DNA of 64,000 nucleotides from Unio delphinus (lineage: Eukaryota > Mollusca > Bivalvia > Unionida > Unionidae). How positions within the stretch are numbered: position 1 is the first letter of the stretch; each line of letters opens with the position of its first letter. The position numbers were made by a program, and so were the translations under genes. Location of the stretch: positions 40,850,315 to 40,914,314 of the forward strand of contig JAQISU010001235.1 of assembly GCA_029339505.1 (NCBI GenBank), written 5' to 3'. Under the pieces are notes generated by a model. That model searched no databases. It saw only the letters and a program-made list of their open reading frames with translations, and had not been told where the DNA came from. Shown in pieces: positions 48,023 to 63,655 of this stretch.

Positions 48023-48086
48023 AAATATTCCGAGATACATATCTTCGTCTTCTTATACTGTTGTAAGATTCTCTGTTAAGTAACAT

Positions 48087-48711
48087 ATTGTAATAACTTT
48101 GGAGTAAGTGTTAGTGAATTTGAACCATGCTTGGGTCGTTAGTAGTGATTTTGGGTACAAGCCGAATGACTGGCCCTGTAGTAACATAGTCCATATTTAA
48201 ATTCAGTGGTGTATACAAGTAGTGTGATTGAAAAGGCAGCATTTATGGTTGGAAATCAGTAAATTATAGAATGGAATCAATAAGTTGGAACTTGGTAGGT
48301 ACCGTTTATGTGGCCATAGTGGAAAATTGGCGTATGTATATGAGTGTGATACGCCGGAAATTCTGTGGATGGACTGGCCTAGGGTCGCGCAGTTAAATAT
48401 TTCCCAGTTAGTAAGGGAATACTGGTGTAATTTCTATGGCATGACAAGCTATCGGTACGGAAAACGGATAATAATGAAAAACCATGTAAAGGTGCAGTTA
48501 ATGGACGTTTGGGCAAGTTGTCTCCTCTGGGTCGCCCATTGATTACAGCAAAGATTAATAATTATAGCAGACACGTCTTTCTTTCCATTTTACAACTTAA
48601 GTTGTATGGAAGTCTTTGGAAATTTGGGGAAAACATATGACTTCCAGCGTGACTCGCGCCAGGGTTTTGACACCGCTCGGTCAAGTGAATACCCCTGTGC
48701 GTGTAACAATA
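48087..48711. mobile_element. Unclassified insertion in the palindrome's left arm
   Basis: The segment is absent from the mirrored right arm. Its ends show short imperfect inverted similarity (ATATTGTAA at the left, TAACAATAT at the right). It holds an 85-codon frame (48285-48542) that I cannot assign. Class unknown. Confidence 0.5.
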
Positions 48712-48751
48712 TCATGATGTCATGTTAATCTGCTTTTGAAGTAGACGATTT

Positions 48752-48859
<108 letters not shown>

Positions 48860-49126
48860 CGTCTACTTCAAAAGCAGATTAACATGACATCATGACATGT
48901 TAATTAACAGATAATCTTACAACAGTATAAGAAGACGAAGATATGTATCTCGGAATATTTGTCTGAATTTCAATAGCCGTCAGTAAAAATATGACAAACT
49001 TGTTCGCTTGCTCGCTGACTTGGTATTTCATTGATCCTAGATACCGATGAATAATAAAATATAAATAGTGATTGTGCAAATGCGCTTTATTCTTCTGAAA
49101 CGTTCATGATCTCATGAAATTTGTAC

Positions 49127-49672
49127 ATGTTAAATAGACCATACTCATAGTAAATTTACTCATGTTCACCAGACCATACTCATGGTAAATTTGCTCATGT
49201 TCACTAGACCATACTCATGGTACATTTACACATGTTTACTAGACCATACTCATGGTAAATTTGCACATGTTTACCAGACTATACTCATGGTACATTTGCA
49301 CATTTTCACTAAACCAGACTCATGGTAAATGTGCACATGTTCATTAGACCATACTCATGGTACATTTGCACATTTTCACTAAACCATACTCATGGTACAT
49401 TTGCACATGTTCACTAGACCACACTCATGGTACATTTGCACATGTTCACTAGACCATACTCATGGTACATTCGCACATGTTCACTAGACCATACTCATGG
49501 TAAATTTACTCATGTTCACTAAACCATATTCATGGTACATTTGCTCATTTTTACTAAACCATACTCATGGTAAATGTGCCTGTTTTCATTAGACCACACA
49601 AAATATACATGGTAAATTTACACATTTTCACTACTCCATATTCGTGATAAATTTGCACATTTTCAGTAACCC
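49127..49672 (+). repeat. 35 bp minisatellite, about 15 copies
   Basis: The unit contains AGACCATACTCATGGTA and catttgcacatgttcact. Confidence 0.95.
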
Positions 49673-50145
49673 ATCCACATTTAAAAATTTATTTTGAAGT
49701 TAATTAAATCGTTCATGACAACTTATTCATGAATGGTTTGAAGTTGGCTGTAACATAATTGTAATCATAGAGTATTCATAACGGGTATCAAGCATGCCCT
49801 GGCAGCATTATGGCTGTCATAGAAGGAATCTTATCTTTTTTATATCTAAGAATCTAGTTTAATGCGGTACATTGATATCAACTTCATTATAGGCATATTA
49901 AACTTAAATACCCATAAACAGGACTTAATCCTATTAAATACGTTAGCTTGAATTTGATGATTCTAATTGATACAAGTTTTCAAGAAATAAACTATAAGTA
50001 ACATAGTAAAAGCCTGTATTAACACCACTCAATGTACATATTAACCTCTGTAACGCCGGATTTATATTTCATATGAAAATTGTACCCGATTTAGTTCTGT
50101 GAAGACTTGATTCGTAGTATTATAACAACAACATCAGCAACAAAT
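49673..50145. other. Unassigned AT-rich sequence
   Basis: No feature supported. Confidence 0.5.
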
Positions 50146-50152
50146 ATATTGG

Positions 50153-50191
<39 letters not shown>

Positions 50192-51300
50192 CCACTACAT
50201 CTATTACTGCTGTGAATACCTTTACTTCTACCACTGCTACTATTGCAACTACTTGTGTAACTACTACTATTACTATTCAATTGCTACTACTACTACTAAT
50301 CCTACTTCTACTTCTACTGCAGCTGCTATTTTTATTATTTTTAATGCACTACTACTAGTATCATCATTCATTATTGCTACTACCTATATTATTACAAGTA
50401 ATACCGCTACTACTATTACTACTACATATACTATTACAAGTAATACCGCTACTACTATTACTACTACATATACTATTACAAGTAATACCGCTAATACTAT
50501 TACTACTACATATTCTATTACAAGTAATACCGCTACTACTATTACTAGTACCTATATTATTACAAGTAATACCGCTACTACTATTACCTATATTATTACA
50601 AGTAACACCGCTACTACTATTACTACTACATATACTATTACAAGTAATACCGCTACTACTATTACTACTACATATACTATTACAAGTAATACCGCTACTA
50701 CTATTACTACTACATATACTATTACAAGTAATACCGCTACTACTATTACTACTACATATACTATTACAAGTAATACCGCTACTACTATTACTACTACATA
50801 TACTATTACAAGTAATACCGCTACTACTAATACTAGTATATATATATATATATATTATTACAAGTAATGCCGCTACTACTATTACTAGTACCCATATTAT
50901 TACAAGTAATACCGCTACTACTATAACTAGCACATATACTATTACAAGTAATACCGCTACTACTATTACCTATATTATTACAAGTAATACCGCTACTACT
51001 AATACTAGTACATATATTATTGCAAGTAATACCGCTACTACTATTACTACTACCTATACTATTACAAGTAATGCCGCTACTACTAATACTAGTACATGTA
51101 TTATTACAAGTAATACCGCTACTACTATTACTACTACCTATACTATTACAAATAATGTAGCTAATACTAATACTAGTATATATATATTATTACAAGTAAT
51201 ACCACTACTACTATTACTACTACTACAATTGGTCCTGCTACTATTGTCCCTACTACTTGTTCTCCAACTTATTACTACAACAGCTACTACTATTTTACAA
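50146..51300 (+). repeat. ACT-rich satellite with 42 bp units
   Basis: An (ACT)n tract at 50152-50190 leads into units of TATTACAAGTAATACCGCTA plus a run of act/att triplets ending catatac. Unit length varies in steps of three (30-42 bp), with short (TA)n interruptions at 50837 and 51178. Frames open on both strands are low-complexity artefacts. Confidence 0.93.
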
Positions 51301-51654
51301 CTAATCCCGTTGTTCTTCAAAACTGCTGTTTTTGCAGCTACTTGTACTACCAAAATTCTGAAAAGTATTTATGATCCTTCACATGAGTATTTCAGGAGGA
51401 CATAATGTCAGGGAAATTAGACGACAAGCTTTCTGATGGAATGAGGTACATGTCGATAAAGCCTAAGTTATGGTGTCTAGTAACCTTAATGATTGTAACA
51501 GTTTAAAGAAAGCAGTACAAAAATGTGTATATATCAGTTTATATATATTCGCATCACATCATTGTAAAATTTTGTTTTGAAATTTCAAATATATTTATGT
51601 TGCATAAAATCATGTTTCAGTGTAGCAACCTGTGTAGTCGCAAAAATGTAGTAT
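51301..51654. other. Unassigned AT-rich sequence
   Basis: No feature supported. Confidence 0.5.
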
Positions 51655-51780
51655 ACTACAGATTTTGAGACAAAACACGGTAAAATAGTTTTGGGGTAAA
51701 ACACGGTAAAATAGTTAGCTTTTGAGACAAAACACGGTAAAATAGTTTTGAGAAAAGAAACGGTAAAATAGTTTTGAAGC
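51655..51780 (+). repeat. ~26 bp repeat, four to five copies
   Basis: The unit is about GACAAAACACGGTAAAATAG with ttttga, with variable spacing. Confidence 0.88.
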
Positions 51781-52078
51781 TGCACAAACTACCCTTACAG
51801 GGAAGTAAGATAATTCTTGCTCTCTTATATTTGATATGTGTGCATCCTGTTCATTGCAAAATGCGACAATATGGATGGAATGCTATTATCTGTGCATCTT
51901 TGTTGTGAAAAAGCTAATGATAGAAAATATAAAGTACTTTCTTTATTGATTCCATATTATGCTGAAGACATAACATTACTTTTGCGCTTGAATTTATTCA
52001 TCATTCTTTATTGCCATAATAGTTTTCAATAAAAGCTGTAAGTCGCAAATTAGACATATTTTATTACCTTTATTAATT

Positions 52079-53050
<972 letters not shown>

Positions 53051-53112
<62 letters not shown>

Positions 53113-53240
53113 GACTTTGCATAGCGCCTTATCTTTAGAAGCTCTATGCGCTTTACTTCTATAAGAGTGTTTCACGGTTGCAACGGAGATTACTGATCGT
53201 AGCGCCTAAAATTACCTCCCTTAGCTCCAATGCACATGCC
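53051..53240 (-). repeat. (AAT)n tract followed by a GCGC-type interspersed module
   Basis: About 19 AAT units (53051-53109) lead into GAGGACTTTGCATAGCGCC, then a second GCGC half-site (tatgcgctttact). A microsatellite joined to a 'tagcgcc ... gcgcttta' module is a dispersed repeat pattern I associate with several animal genomes; this is recall, with no second copy here. The (AAT)n would be its tail in minus orientation. Confidence 0.55.
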
Positions 53241-54714
53241 CACAAAACATTTCCAGTTCCGGATAGTTGACTATTCTACACTTGATTAGCGAAACATAAA
53301 ATCAACAAAGGAAATGAAAGGAATATATGTCAAACTTATTTTGATCATACTAGGAGAATAATTAGAGACACTAAATCAGATAATTAGATTCTGTGTCCAT
53401 ACTTACATTATATCAGATAATTAAATATTTACATTCCATACTTTAAGAATGACAAATAATTAAACTAAATACACTGTCCATATGTATGTTAAACCTGATA
53501 ATATAGATTCATTATAAATATTTTCAGATACATTTGAATGAATATTTCACCGTGCCCTCCGATTTTAAACATTTATTGCACATTTTTGGCTGCATAACTT
53601 TAAAGAAAACAATCTCAACAATATGCATTTTATATATGTTGATATATCCTTCTTTCTCAGCTACTTTTGCAAGGCCAATAGATCATTTATAACAAGAGTT
53701 AAGAACTTTATAACACAAGTTCGATAAGAAAATTATAACACGAATTCAATACGGCAGCTGATCTGGAATGATAAATATTTTAAATTACAAAAGTGTTTTG
53801 TTTGGTTTTTTTTTAATTTAAAAAATGGAACATAGTATAATAATGTATTCAGATGAACTTGACAAAGCAATAATTGCATTAGCTATCCTAACGGTAAAGG
53901 AGTGTAATTAATTAATTCATATTTAGGTGTAAAAAATATTTTATTTTCAAATTAATGACGTTTTAAATTGTTTCATTTTCTTTTAGAATTTTGAAACATC
54001 AAGTATCTAACGGTACATAAAATAACATTTAAATTTGCAGGGGTCTTTAGACAATATTTCTGATTGCCAAATTCATTTACAACAGCTTCTTAAAATTAGA
54101 TTTTTTCTGTTTAACTTTCCTTGCATTTTTTCATAGATTTGGTCCTATTACTTTGGTTCGTCTTTTGAATTAATATTAATCCATGTAGCCCGATGTAAAC
54201 TTGAAAAATATGAATAAAAAAAGTGTGATGTTTGTGGTGGTGGTACAAAGACCTCATTAACATTAGACGATTATCATAAATACGGCCGGGTTTAAATATA
54301 TACATATGCTAATGTGCATGTCGAGGCTTATTGATACATATGAGGCGCGTACTAATTAATTGTCAAATCCAATCGATTCCTATTGTAACCAATTTTGTAT
54401 ATGTTTGTACATTCTTTTCGTAAAACCTGCCAAAGTTCCATGTCTGGATAATATGTCAGATTCGACTTTTCAAAGAGGTGGAATTGTCATATATAGAAAC
54501 ATGCAGCCAGACATACATACGAACAGACAGATGTCACAAATTGCTACGCTAAATACAGGAACAAAGTATTGTTTTAGCAAATAATATACATTTCTTGACT
54601 AGTTACCATTAATAATATCTATGAGAACTATGTATGTGTTGATATAAATTTCAAACTTACAGATATCACTACTTTTCGTTGAACTTCGTTACTTAAAATC
54701 TTGCCCTGCTATAT
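53241..54714. other. Unassigned AT-rich sequence
   Basis: Words like tcagataatta recur at 53375-53460 without clear periodicity. Frames at 54.1 and 54.4 kb are unrecognised. Confidence 0.5.
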
Positions 54715-56720
54715 CTCAAAAGATGCAAGACAAATAGTAACATATACCATGGCGAGTAATAAAATATACAATGGCAAGAAATAAAATATACAATGGCGAG
54801 TAATAAAATATACCATGGCGAGTAATAAAATATACCATGGCGAGTATTTATATAAGTATTTATATATGTTATAGCAAATAAATACTATGGCAAATATGAA
54901 CATATATCATGGCTAAAAAAAAATAGATGCTATGGCAAATAAATAGTATGCGAATATTAATAGAAACCATGGCAAATATGAACAGAAACCATGGCATATA
55001 CTAGTATTAACAGAAACCATGGAATATATTAACATAAACCATGGCATATATTAACAGATTCCATGGCATATATTAACAGATACCATGGCAAATATTAACA
55101 GATAACATGGCAAGTAATAACAGATACAATGGCATATATTAACAGATACCATGGCATATATTAACATATACCATGGCATATATATTAACAGATACCATGG
55201 CATATATTAACAGATACAATGTCATATATATTAACAGATACCCTGGCAAGTATTAACAGACACCATGACACATATATTAACAGATACCATGGCAAATATT
55301 AACAGATAACATGGCAAGTAATAACAGATACCATGACACATATTAACAGAAACCATGGCAAGTATTAATAGATGTTTCGGAATTTATTAATAGATGCTAT
55401 AGCAAATAAATACTATGCAAATATTAATAGAAACCATAGTAAGTATTAATAATACCAAGGCAAGTATTAACATATACCACCGCAACGTATTAATAGATGC
55501 CACGGCAAATATTCATATATAACAAGTATTAATACAAACCATGGCACAAAGATACTGTGGCAAGTATTAATATATACCATGGCAAATATGAATTGATGTC
55601 TTGCCAATTAGTAATAGATACCAGTGTAAGACTTAAAAAAATAGCAGAAAAAAATAGAAAACAAGGCAAAATAACTGGATACCCTGACATATATTAATAG
55701 ATATCAATGCAAATATTAATAAATACCACGGCAACCATTGATAGATACCATGGCAAATAGTAGTAGATACTATGGCAAATAGTAACAGATACCATGGCAA
55801 ATAGTAATATATACTATGGCTAGAAGTAATAGATAATATGGCAAATAGTAATAGATAATATGGCAAATAGTAATAGATATCATGGCAAATAGTAATAGAT
55901 ATCATGGCAAAAAGTAATAGATACTATGGCAAATAGTAATATATATCATGGTAAATAGTAGTTGATTTCAGGGTAAGTATTAATATATAAAATTATAATT
56001 ATTAATAGATATCATTGTTAAATAGTAATTGATACCATTGCAAATAGTAATATATAATATGGCTAGAAGTAATAGATAATATGGCAAATAGTAATAGATA
56101 ATATGGCAAATAGTAATAGATATCATGGCAAATAGTAATATATATCATGGTAAATATTAGTTGATTCCATGGAAAGTATTAATAAATACAATTATAATTA
56201 GTAATAGATATCATTGTAAAATAGTAATTGATACCATTACAAATAGTAACAGATACCATGACAAATAGTAATAGATATTATGGCAAAAAATACATGATAC
56301 CATGGAAAATAGTAGTTGATTTCATGGCAAGTATTAATAAATAAAATTACAGTTATTAATATATATATCATTGCAAAATAGTAACAGATACCATTGCAAA
56401 CAGTAATAGATACTATGGCAAATATTAATAGATTCCATGGCAAGTATTAATAAATAAAATTACTATTATTAGTAGATAACATAACAAAATAGTAACATAT
56501 TCCATTGCAAATAGTAACAGATGCGATGTCAAAAAGTAATTGATACTATAGCAAATAGTTCTAGATTCCATGGTAAATATAGATACCATGGCAAATAGTA
56601 AAGGAAACTGGTAAATTTAAATAAATTAAATGACAAGTATTAATTCATACCATGGCAAGTATAGTAATGGATACCATGACAAATAATACTATTTACCATA
56701 GTAAATAATACTATCAACAA
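54715..56720 (+). repeat. ~22 bp highly degenerate minisatellite, 2 kb
   Basis: The unit is about ATACCATGGCAAATATTAACAG, with variants tatggcaaatagtaatag and tggcgagtaataaaatat. Near 55840-56120 a block with gctagaagtaatagataata occurs twice about 240 bp apart, suggesting later segmental duplication. Confidence 0.92.
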
Positions 56721-57633
<913 letters not shown>

Positions 57634-57734
57634 AATAATCTAAATACTCTTAGAGTAAGACAATTTGTCTTGGATATGTGAACATATGTCAGATTATATT
57701 TTATAGTATTTTGATTATTTATTTGTATTTGTAT

Positions 57735-60075
57735 GTTCGCTTTTGTCCATGATTGTTTTATGTATATTTAATTTCTATTGTTGTTTATTGTATTACATGA
57801 CTATGTTAAGTATATTTAATTTGTATTGTGTGTTTGCTGTTGTACATGACTGTTATGTATGTTTAATTTGTGATGTGTGTTTGCTGTATTACATGACTAT
57901 ATTATGTATGTAATTTTTATTGTGTGTTTTCTGTATTACATGACTGTATTATGTATGTAATTTGTATTGTGTGTTTGCTGTATTACATGACTATGCTATG
58001 TATGTAATTTGTATTGTGTGTTTTATTTATTACATGACTATATTATGTATGTAATTTGTATTGTGTGTTTGCTGTATTACATGACTATATTATGTATGTA
58101 ATTTGTATTGTGTGTTTGCTGTATTACATGACTATATTATGTATGTAATTTTTCCTGTGTGTTTGCTGTTGTACATGACTGTTATGTATGTTTAATTTGT
58201 GATCTGTGTTTGCTGTATTAAATGACTATATTATGTATGTAATTTTTATTGTGTGTTTGCTGTATTACATGACTATATTATGTATGTAATTTTTCCTGTG
58301 TGTTTGCTGTTGTACATGACTGTTATGTATATTTAATTTGTATTGTGTGTTTGCTGTTGTACATGACTATATTATGTATGTAATTTTTATTGTGTGTTTA
58401 CTGTTGTACATGACTGTTATGTATATTTAATTTGTATTCTGTGTTTGCTGTATTACATGACTATATTATGTATGTAATTTTTATTGTGTGTTTGCTGTAT
58501 TACATGACTATATTATGTATGTAATTTTTACTGTGTGTTTGCTGTATTACATGACTATATTATGTATGTAATTTTTATTGTGTGTTCGCTGTTGTACATG
58601 ACTGTTATGTATATTTAATTTGTATTCTGTGTTTGCTGTATTACATGACTATATTATGTATGTAATTTTTACTGTGTGTTTGCTGTATTACATGACTATA
58701 TTATGTATGTAATTTTTATTGTGTGTTTGCTGTATTACATGACTATATTATGTATGTACTTTTATTGTGTGTTTGCTGTTGTACATGACTGTTATGTATA
58801 TTTAATTTTTATTGTGTGTTTGCTGTATTACATGACTATATTATGTATGTAATTTGTATTGTGTGTTTGCTGTATTACATGACTGTATTATGTATGTAAT
58901 TTGTATTGTGTGTTTGCTGTATTACATGACTATGCTATGTATGTAATTTGTATTGTGTGTTTTATTTATTACATGACTATATTATGTATGTAATTTGTAT
59001 TGTGTGTTTGCTGTATTACATGACTATATTATGTATGGAATTTATATTGTGTGTTTGCTGTATTACATGACTATATTATGTATGTACTTTTTATTGTGTG
59101 TTTGCTGTATTACATGACTATATTATGTGTATTTAATTTGCATTGTGTGTTTGCTGTATTACATGACTATATTATGTATGTAATTTATATTGTGTGTTTG
59201 CTGTATTACATGACTATATTATGTATGTACTTTTATTGTGTGTTTGCTGTTGTACATGACTGTTATGTATATTTAATTTTTATTGTGTGTTTGCTGTATT
59301 ACATGACTATATTATGTATGTAATTTGTATTGTGTGTTTGCTGTATTACATGACTGTATTATGTATGTAATTTGTATTGTGTGTTTGCTGTATTACATGA
59401 CTATGCTATGTATGTAATTTGTATTGTGTGTTTTATTTATTACATGACTATATTATGTATGTAATTTGTATTGTGTGTTTGCTGTATTACATGACTATAT
59501 TATGTATGTAATTTGTATTGTGTGTTTGCTGTATTACATGACTATATTATGTATGTAATTTTTATTGTGTGTTTGCTGTATTACATGACTATATTAAGTA
59601 TGTAATTTGAATTGTGTGTTTGCTGTATTACATGACTATATTATGTATGTAATTTGTATTGTGTGTTTGCTGTATTACATGACTATATTAAGTATGTAAT
59701 TTATATTGTGTGTTTGCTGTATTACATGACTATATTATGTATGTAATTTGTACTGTGTGTTTGCTGTATTACATGACTGTTATGTATATTTAATTTGTAC
59801 TGTGTGTTTGCTGTATTACATGACTATGTTATGTATGTAATTTGTACTGTGTGTTTGCTGTATTACATGACTATATTATGTATATGTAAATTGTACTGTG
59901 TGTTTGCTGTATTACATGACTATGTTATGTATGTAAATTGTACTGTGTGTTTGCTGTATTACATGACTATATTATGTATGTTTAATTTGTATTGTGTGTT
60001 TGCTTCTGTCCATGATTAGATTATGTATATGTAATACGTATTGTGTGTTTGCCGTTGTACATGACTATGTTATTT
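57735..60075 (+). repeat. 47 bp satellite with higher-order structure
   Basis: The monomer contains TTGTATTGTGTGTTTGCTGT and attacatgactatattatgtatgtaa, in about 50 copies. A variant monomer gttgtacatgactgttatg lies among them. The marker gactatgctatg followed by ttttatttattac recurs at 57989, 58928 and 59399, that is 939 and 471 bp apart, so blocks of about 10 monomers were duplicated. Confidence 0.94.
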
Positions 60076-63074
60076 GTTTATTTCATTATAAATGAATGCA
60101 AAATAACATTTTCAGTATATATTTATTTCACTTAAATGCACCGGTTTTAAATTTAAGTTGACTTAACTCTTTTTTTTTAATACTTTTAATATCCCCATAA
60201 TTCAGGTCATTTCACACACAATGCCACCACAATACATATAGCGTGTCCTACATAATGTCAATGTTAATGGACCGTTTTGTTGATGAGATCATACATGATG
60301 ATATAAAAATATGAATACTATTTGCACAAATTTTCATATTTGTTTTAAGGGAATGCTTAACAATTTCGAACTTTGTACATGCTTAAATTTTAAAAGATAA
60401 CGAATTTCAATCGTTTCGTCACTGGTTGTACTAACTATTAAAATAGAGTTTTTACGTCTCAGTATTGTTAAACGAACTTCACTTTATTTTGATGTATGAT
60501 TAATGGGTGTATTTTGGATTATAGAGCATACGGCATGGACTCCCTTCAGAATGAATCTTACAAAAACTGCTAGCTCCGCTTGCTCATTTTTACTTACTTG
60601 ACTTCAGACGTAACTTGTAAAAAGACAGACGGTACCTGATTTTTACAATTTACATATCTGATAATTCATTCATTGCGCTTTCAGAAAATGCATTTTCTAG
60701 TCTGCCAAAATTACATTTCCCTTTCGTAATAGCTGCTTAAGGTAGTGTAGTTTATGATAATTCAGGCTGATCTTTGGAGCACATGAGAACGATCGTTTTG
60801 GTTGGCAGTATCCGTAGATCGTGTACAATTTTTGGAAGTACAATACCTAAAGAAATTTCAGTCGCAGAACATGAACTATTGCAACAGACTTTCCATTGTG
60901 CATTTTTTAAATGCAAACAACGTAACCTTACACTGTTGAATGTCTCTGAAGACCATAATATATGTAGAGCGCCCCCTACCGTGTTTTTGGTCTTATTTTT
61001 AGATTAATGTATTATTGGAGCTTACTTAAGCGAAATTGTTTTTCTTCATAATATGCCTGTTTTGGTGTGATTCTCTCTGTGATTGTGCTACAGAGCTACG
61101 TGAGCTATTAGAAAATGTGTGCCTTATGACACGTTTCTGTTTCTTCTTCTGATTAGGTACTGAACAAATGCTGGTTAACGCATGACAAGAACTTCACAGT
61201 GACTTCATCTTTGAAGATATTTTAAATTAATTCACCAGAATTAAAACTGCAGAAATTAAAATTCTAAATCTATTTATTTCATGTCATCTGTAGATTTAAT
61301 TGATATGGTATGCATTACCATTATCCGTGATTGAGTGTAGCGTTTCGGTTTACCTGATTGTTGTCATGTTTGTAAGCTATAAATAAACTGCTTAAAGATT
61401 TCCGAGTTGAAGATTTTGTCTTATTTATTAGCATAGACTGTTCTGGAAGGGAACGTGTGACCCACATTTTGGTCAGTTTATTCTGTCTAAAGTTTTCATA
61501 TTAAGTTTTGGTAAACATAATTATTCATTCCTATTTTAATAAAAATAATTAACTGGAATAACGTGTAGTTTGCTCAGCTATTCTTTGAGAGGACTCATTT
61601 ATTTGTATTATTCATAGGACCCAGATAGTGATCGTTGACTTTTTGGACTAAAGTACTGCTTTGGGATGAGTGAGACTCATTCATTGGTATTCTGGGTTAT
61701 ATCATTCTGATACATTAAGACTATTGGTACATCATTACATGGATGGAAATCATTCATAATACTGTAAGTTCCTCCTATATTTTCAATTTGTAAAACAGCG
61801 AATTAGAATATTTATAGACCTTGCTAAACTTGCTTGTTTTGCTTTTCTGTTACAGATATTTAAAAAAAATAGACACTTCAGTAGAATAAATACTTCATTT
61901 AAATTAATTCTTCTTTCAGATAAATTCTTCATAAAATACATTCTTAATTATTTATTTCTTGTTGCTATTTTTGTACCTCTCATTGTGAACAACACAGTTG
62001 GAATAGCCAGTACGTCTTTTGTCCATGCGGTGTCCGTAAGAACTGCTATATATTATATATTCTAGAAAATTATGCTGGTAAAATAAAAATGCTCCTGATA
62101 ATGAAACTTATTTTAATGATGTCTCCACAATAGTATTGTTTCAAAACTATTATTTGTGAACATGTGTATCTGTTTAATTGCTGTGTTTTGTTAATAAGAA
62201 GACAGTCATGGACATCGCGCACTATTTTGACATCCTTTTCATTTATTTCACATTTATATGATTTTATGAGTACAAAATTCGGCTTGATTTAATCAAATAT
62301 TTTGTAGCTCATCTCCTCTACATAAAGTAAATACGACTATATATTATTTGGCAGTGATTATACGAGCAAATAAATCTTACAGCAAACGTGTTTCACGATC
62401 AGAAAAATTAATACAGCATCTGTAATATTTCGTTTAATTTTTTAAAATTATTTTCTAAACACAAATATATACATAAACAATCTGCTACAAAATGACACAA
62501 TATGTAACATGAATCATTATATTACTTGCTAATTTGATATGTACAGGCAATGTTCTATGTCAATACATTGTACATTACTTATGCATACAGTAATTGAGAC
62601 GTGTACAATACCTTAATGCCATCAAGGCTATCTTTTTTCGTACATTGTTTTACAAGCAGCTACAATGTGTGTTATAAATAACTTTAAGCAACATGTAACA
62701 GCTTGCGATATTGACGTCAGGTATTTAATATATACTAAAAATAAACACTGGTAATACGCAGCGTGTAAATGGAATGTTAATTTCGATGTAATGCTATTAT
62801 GATACATATGCAGCTGTTAACAATAGCAGCACAAACTCAAAGACACATTCTCAGTATTAATGCTCATTAACATTATTTCTCATATTTCAGTGTCATCGGC
62901 AATCAACTCAAATATTCTCCCTTTGAATATCACTCATAGACATGAACTGAAATTTACACATCAGTGATGGGACGTATTTGTCGTCATGGCAACTATTTAA
63001 TTCTCAATCATCAAATAATACGATGTTCTAGAGATAGAAAACAAGGGTTGCATAGGAATAGCTGCCTAAAAGTT
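60076..63074. other. 3 kb of unassigned AT-rich sequence
   Basis: No array, element or recognisable gene. A 77-codon frame at 60774-61007 (Cys-containing, non-repetitive) has no known match. Confidence 0.5.
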
Positions 63075-63092
63075 CCCCTAATCAAGAATATG
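63075..63092. repeat. Left target-site duplication of SINE A copy 3
   Basis: CCCCTAATCAAGAATATG resembles CCCCTATCAAGAATATG at 63301-63317 apart from one A. Confidence 0.65.
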
Positions 63093-63300
63093 TTGTATGA
63101 AGATGTATAGCCTTTTTCAGCACACGATAGACTATACATGGCGGCCGGTATTAGTGGTGGAGGAAGAACCCGGGAAAATTCCCAGAAAGAATCACCGACC
63201 CCCGAGAAGCCACTAGCAAGCTTTCTCGCACACTCACATTGGCCGAATCTGAGACTCGAACCCACACAGAGGTGAGATGGCAGTGATCCGTAACGGAGAG
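63093..63300 (-). mobile_element. SINE family A, copy 3 (5'-truncated)
   Basis: The body (tggcggccggtattagtgg, ggaggaagaaccc, ccgagaagccactagcaag) and B box complement (gactcgaaccca) match copies 1 and 2. The head stops at ccgtaacggagag, before the A box, so the 5' end is truncated. A 17-18 bp target duplication flanks it. Confidence 0.87.
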
Positions 63301-63344
63301 CCCCTATCAAGAATATGAAGTTCCAGACAAAGTGGATGTAATGA

Positions 63345-63655
63345 ATATGAATTGCATAAGGACTACACTGAAATCACATAGGAATTGCATAAGGACTACA
63401 CTGAAATCACATAGGGATTGCATAAGGACTACACTGAAATCACATAGGAATTGCATAAGGACTACACTGAAATTACATAGGGATTGCATAAGGACTACAC
63501 TGAAATCACATAGGAATTGCATAAGGACTACACTGAAATCACATAGGGATTGCATAAGGACTACACTGAAATCACATAGGGATTGCATAAGGACTACACT
63601 GAAATCACATAGGGATTGCATAAGGACTACACTGAAATCACATAGGGATTGCATT
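63345..63655 (+). repeat. 33 bp minisatellite, about 9-10 copies
   Basis: The unit is ATTGCATAAGGACTACACTG and aaatcacatagg(g/a). Copies differ mainly at the last base, indicating recent homogenisation. Frames stay open on both strands because 33 is a multiple of three. The array sits between two copies of CTATCAAGAATATGAAGTT. Confidence 0.95.

Noticed and set aside
50253..51405. Open frames of up to 343 codons in the ACT-rich satellite
   Set aside because: Trinucleotide composition keeps frames open on both strands; low-complexity Thr/Ile, Leu or Ser peptides have no domain.
60774..61007. 77-codon frame with several Cys
   Set aside because: No known motif spacing and no flanking exons that I can support.
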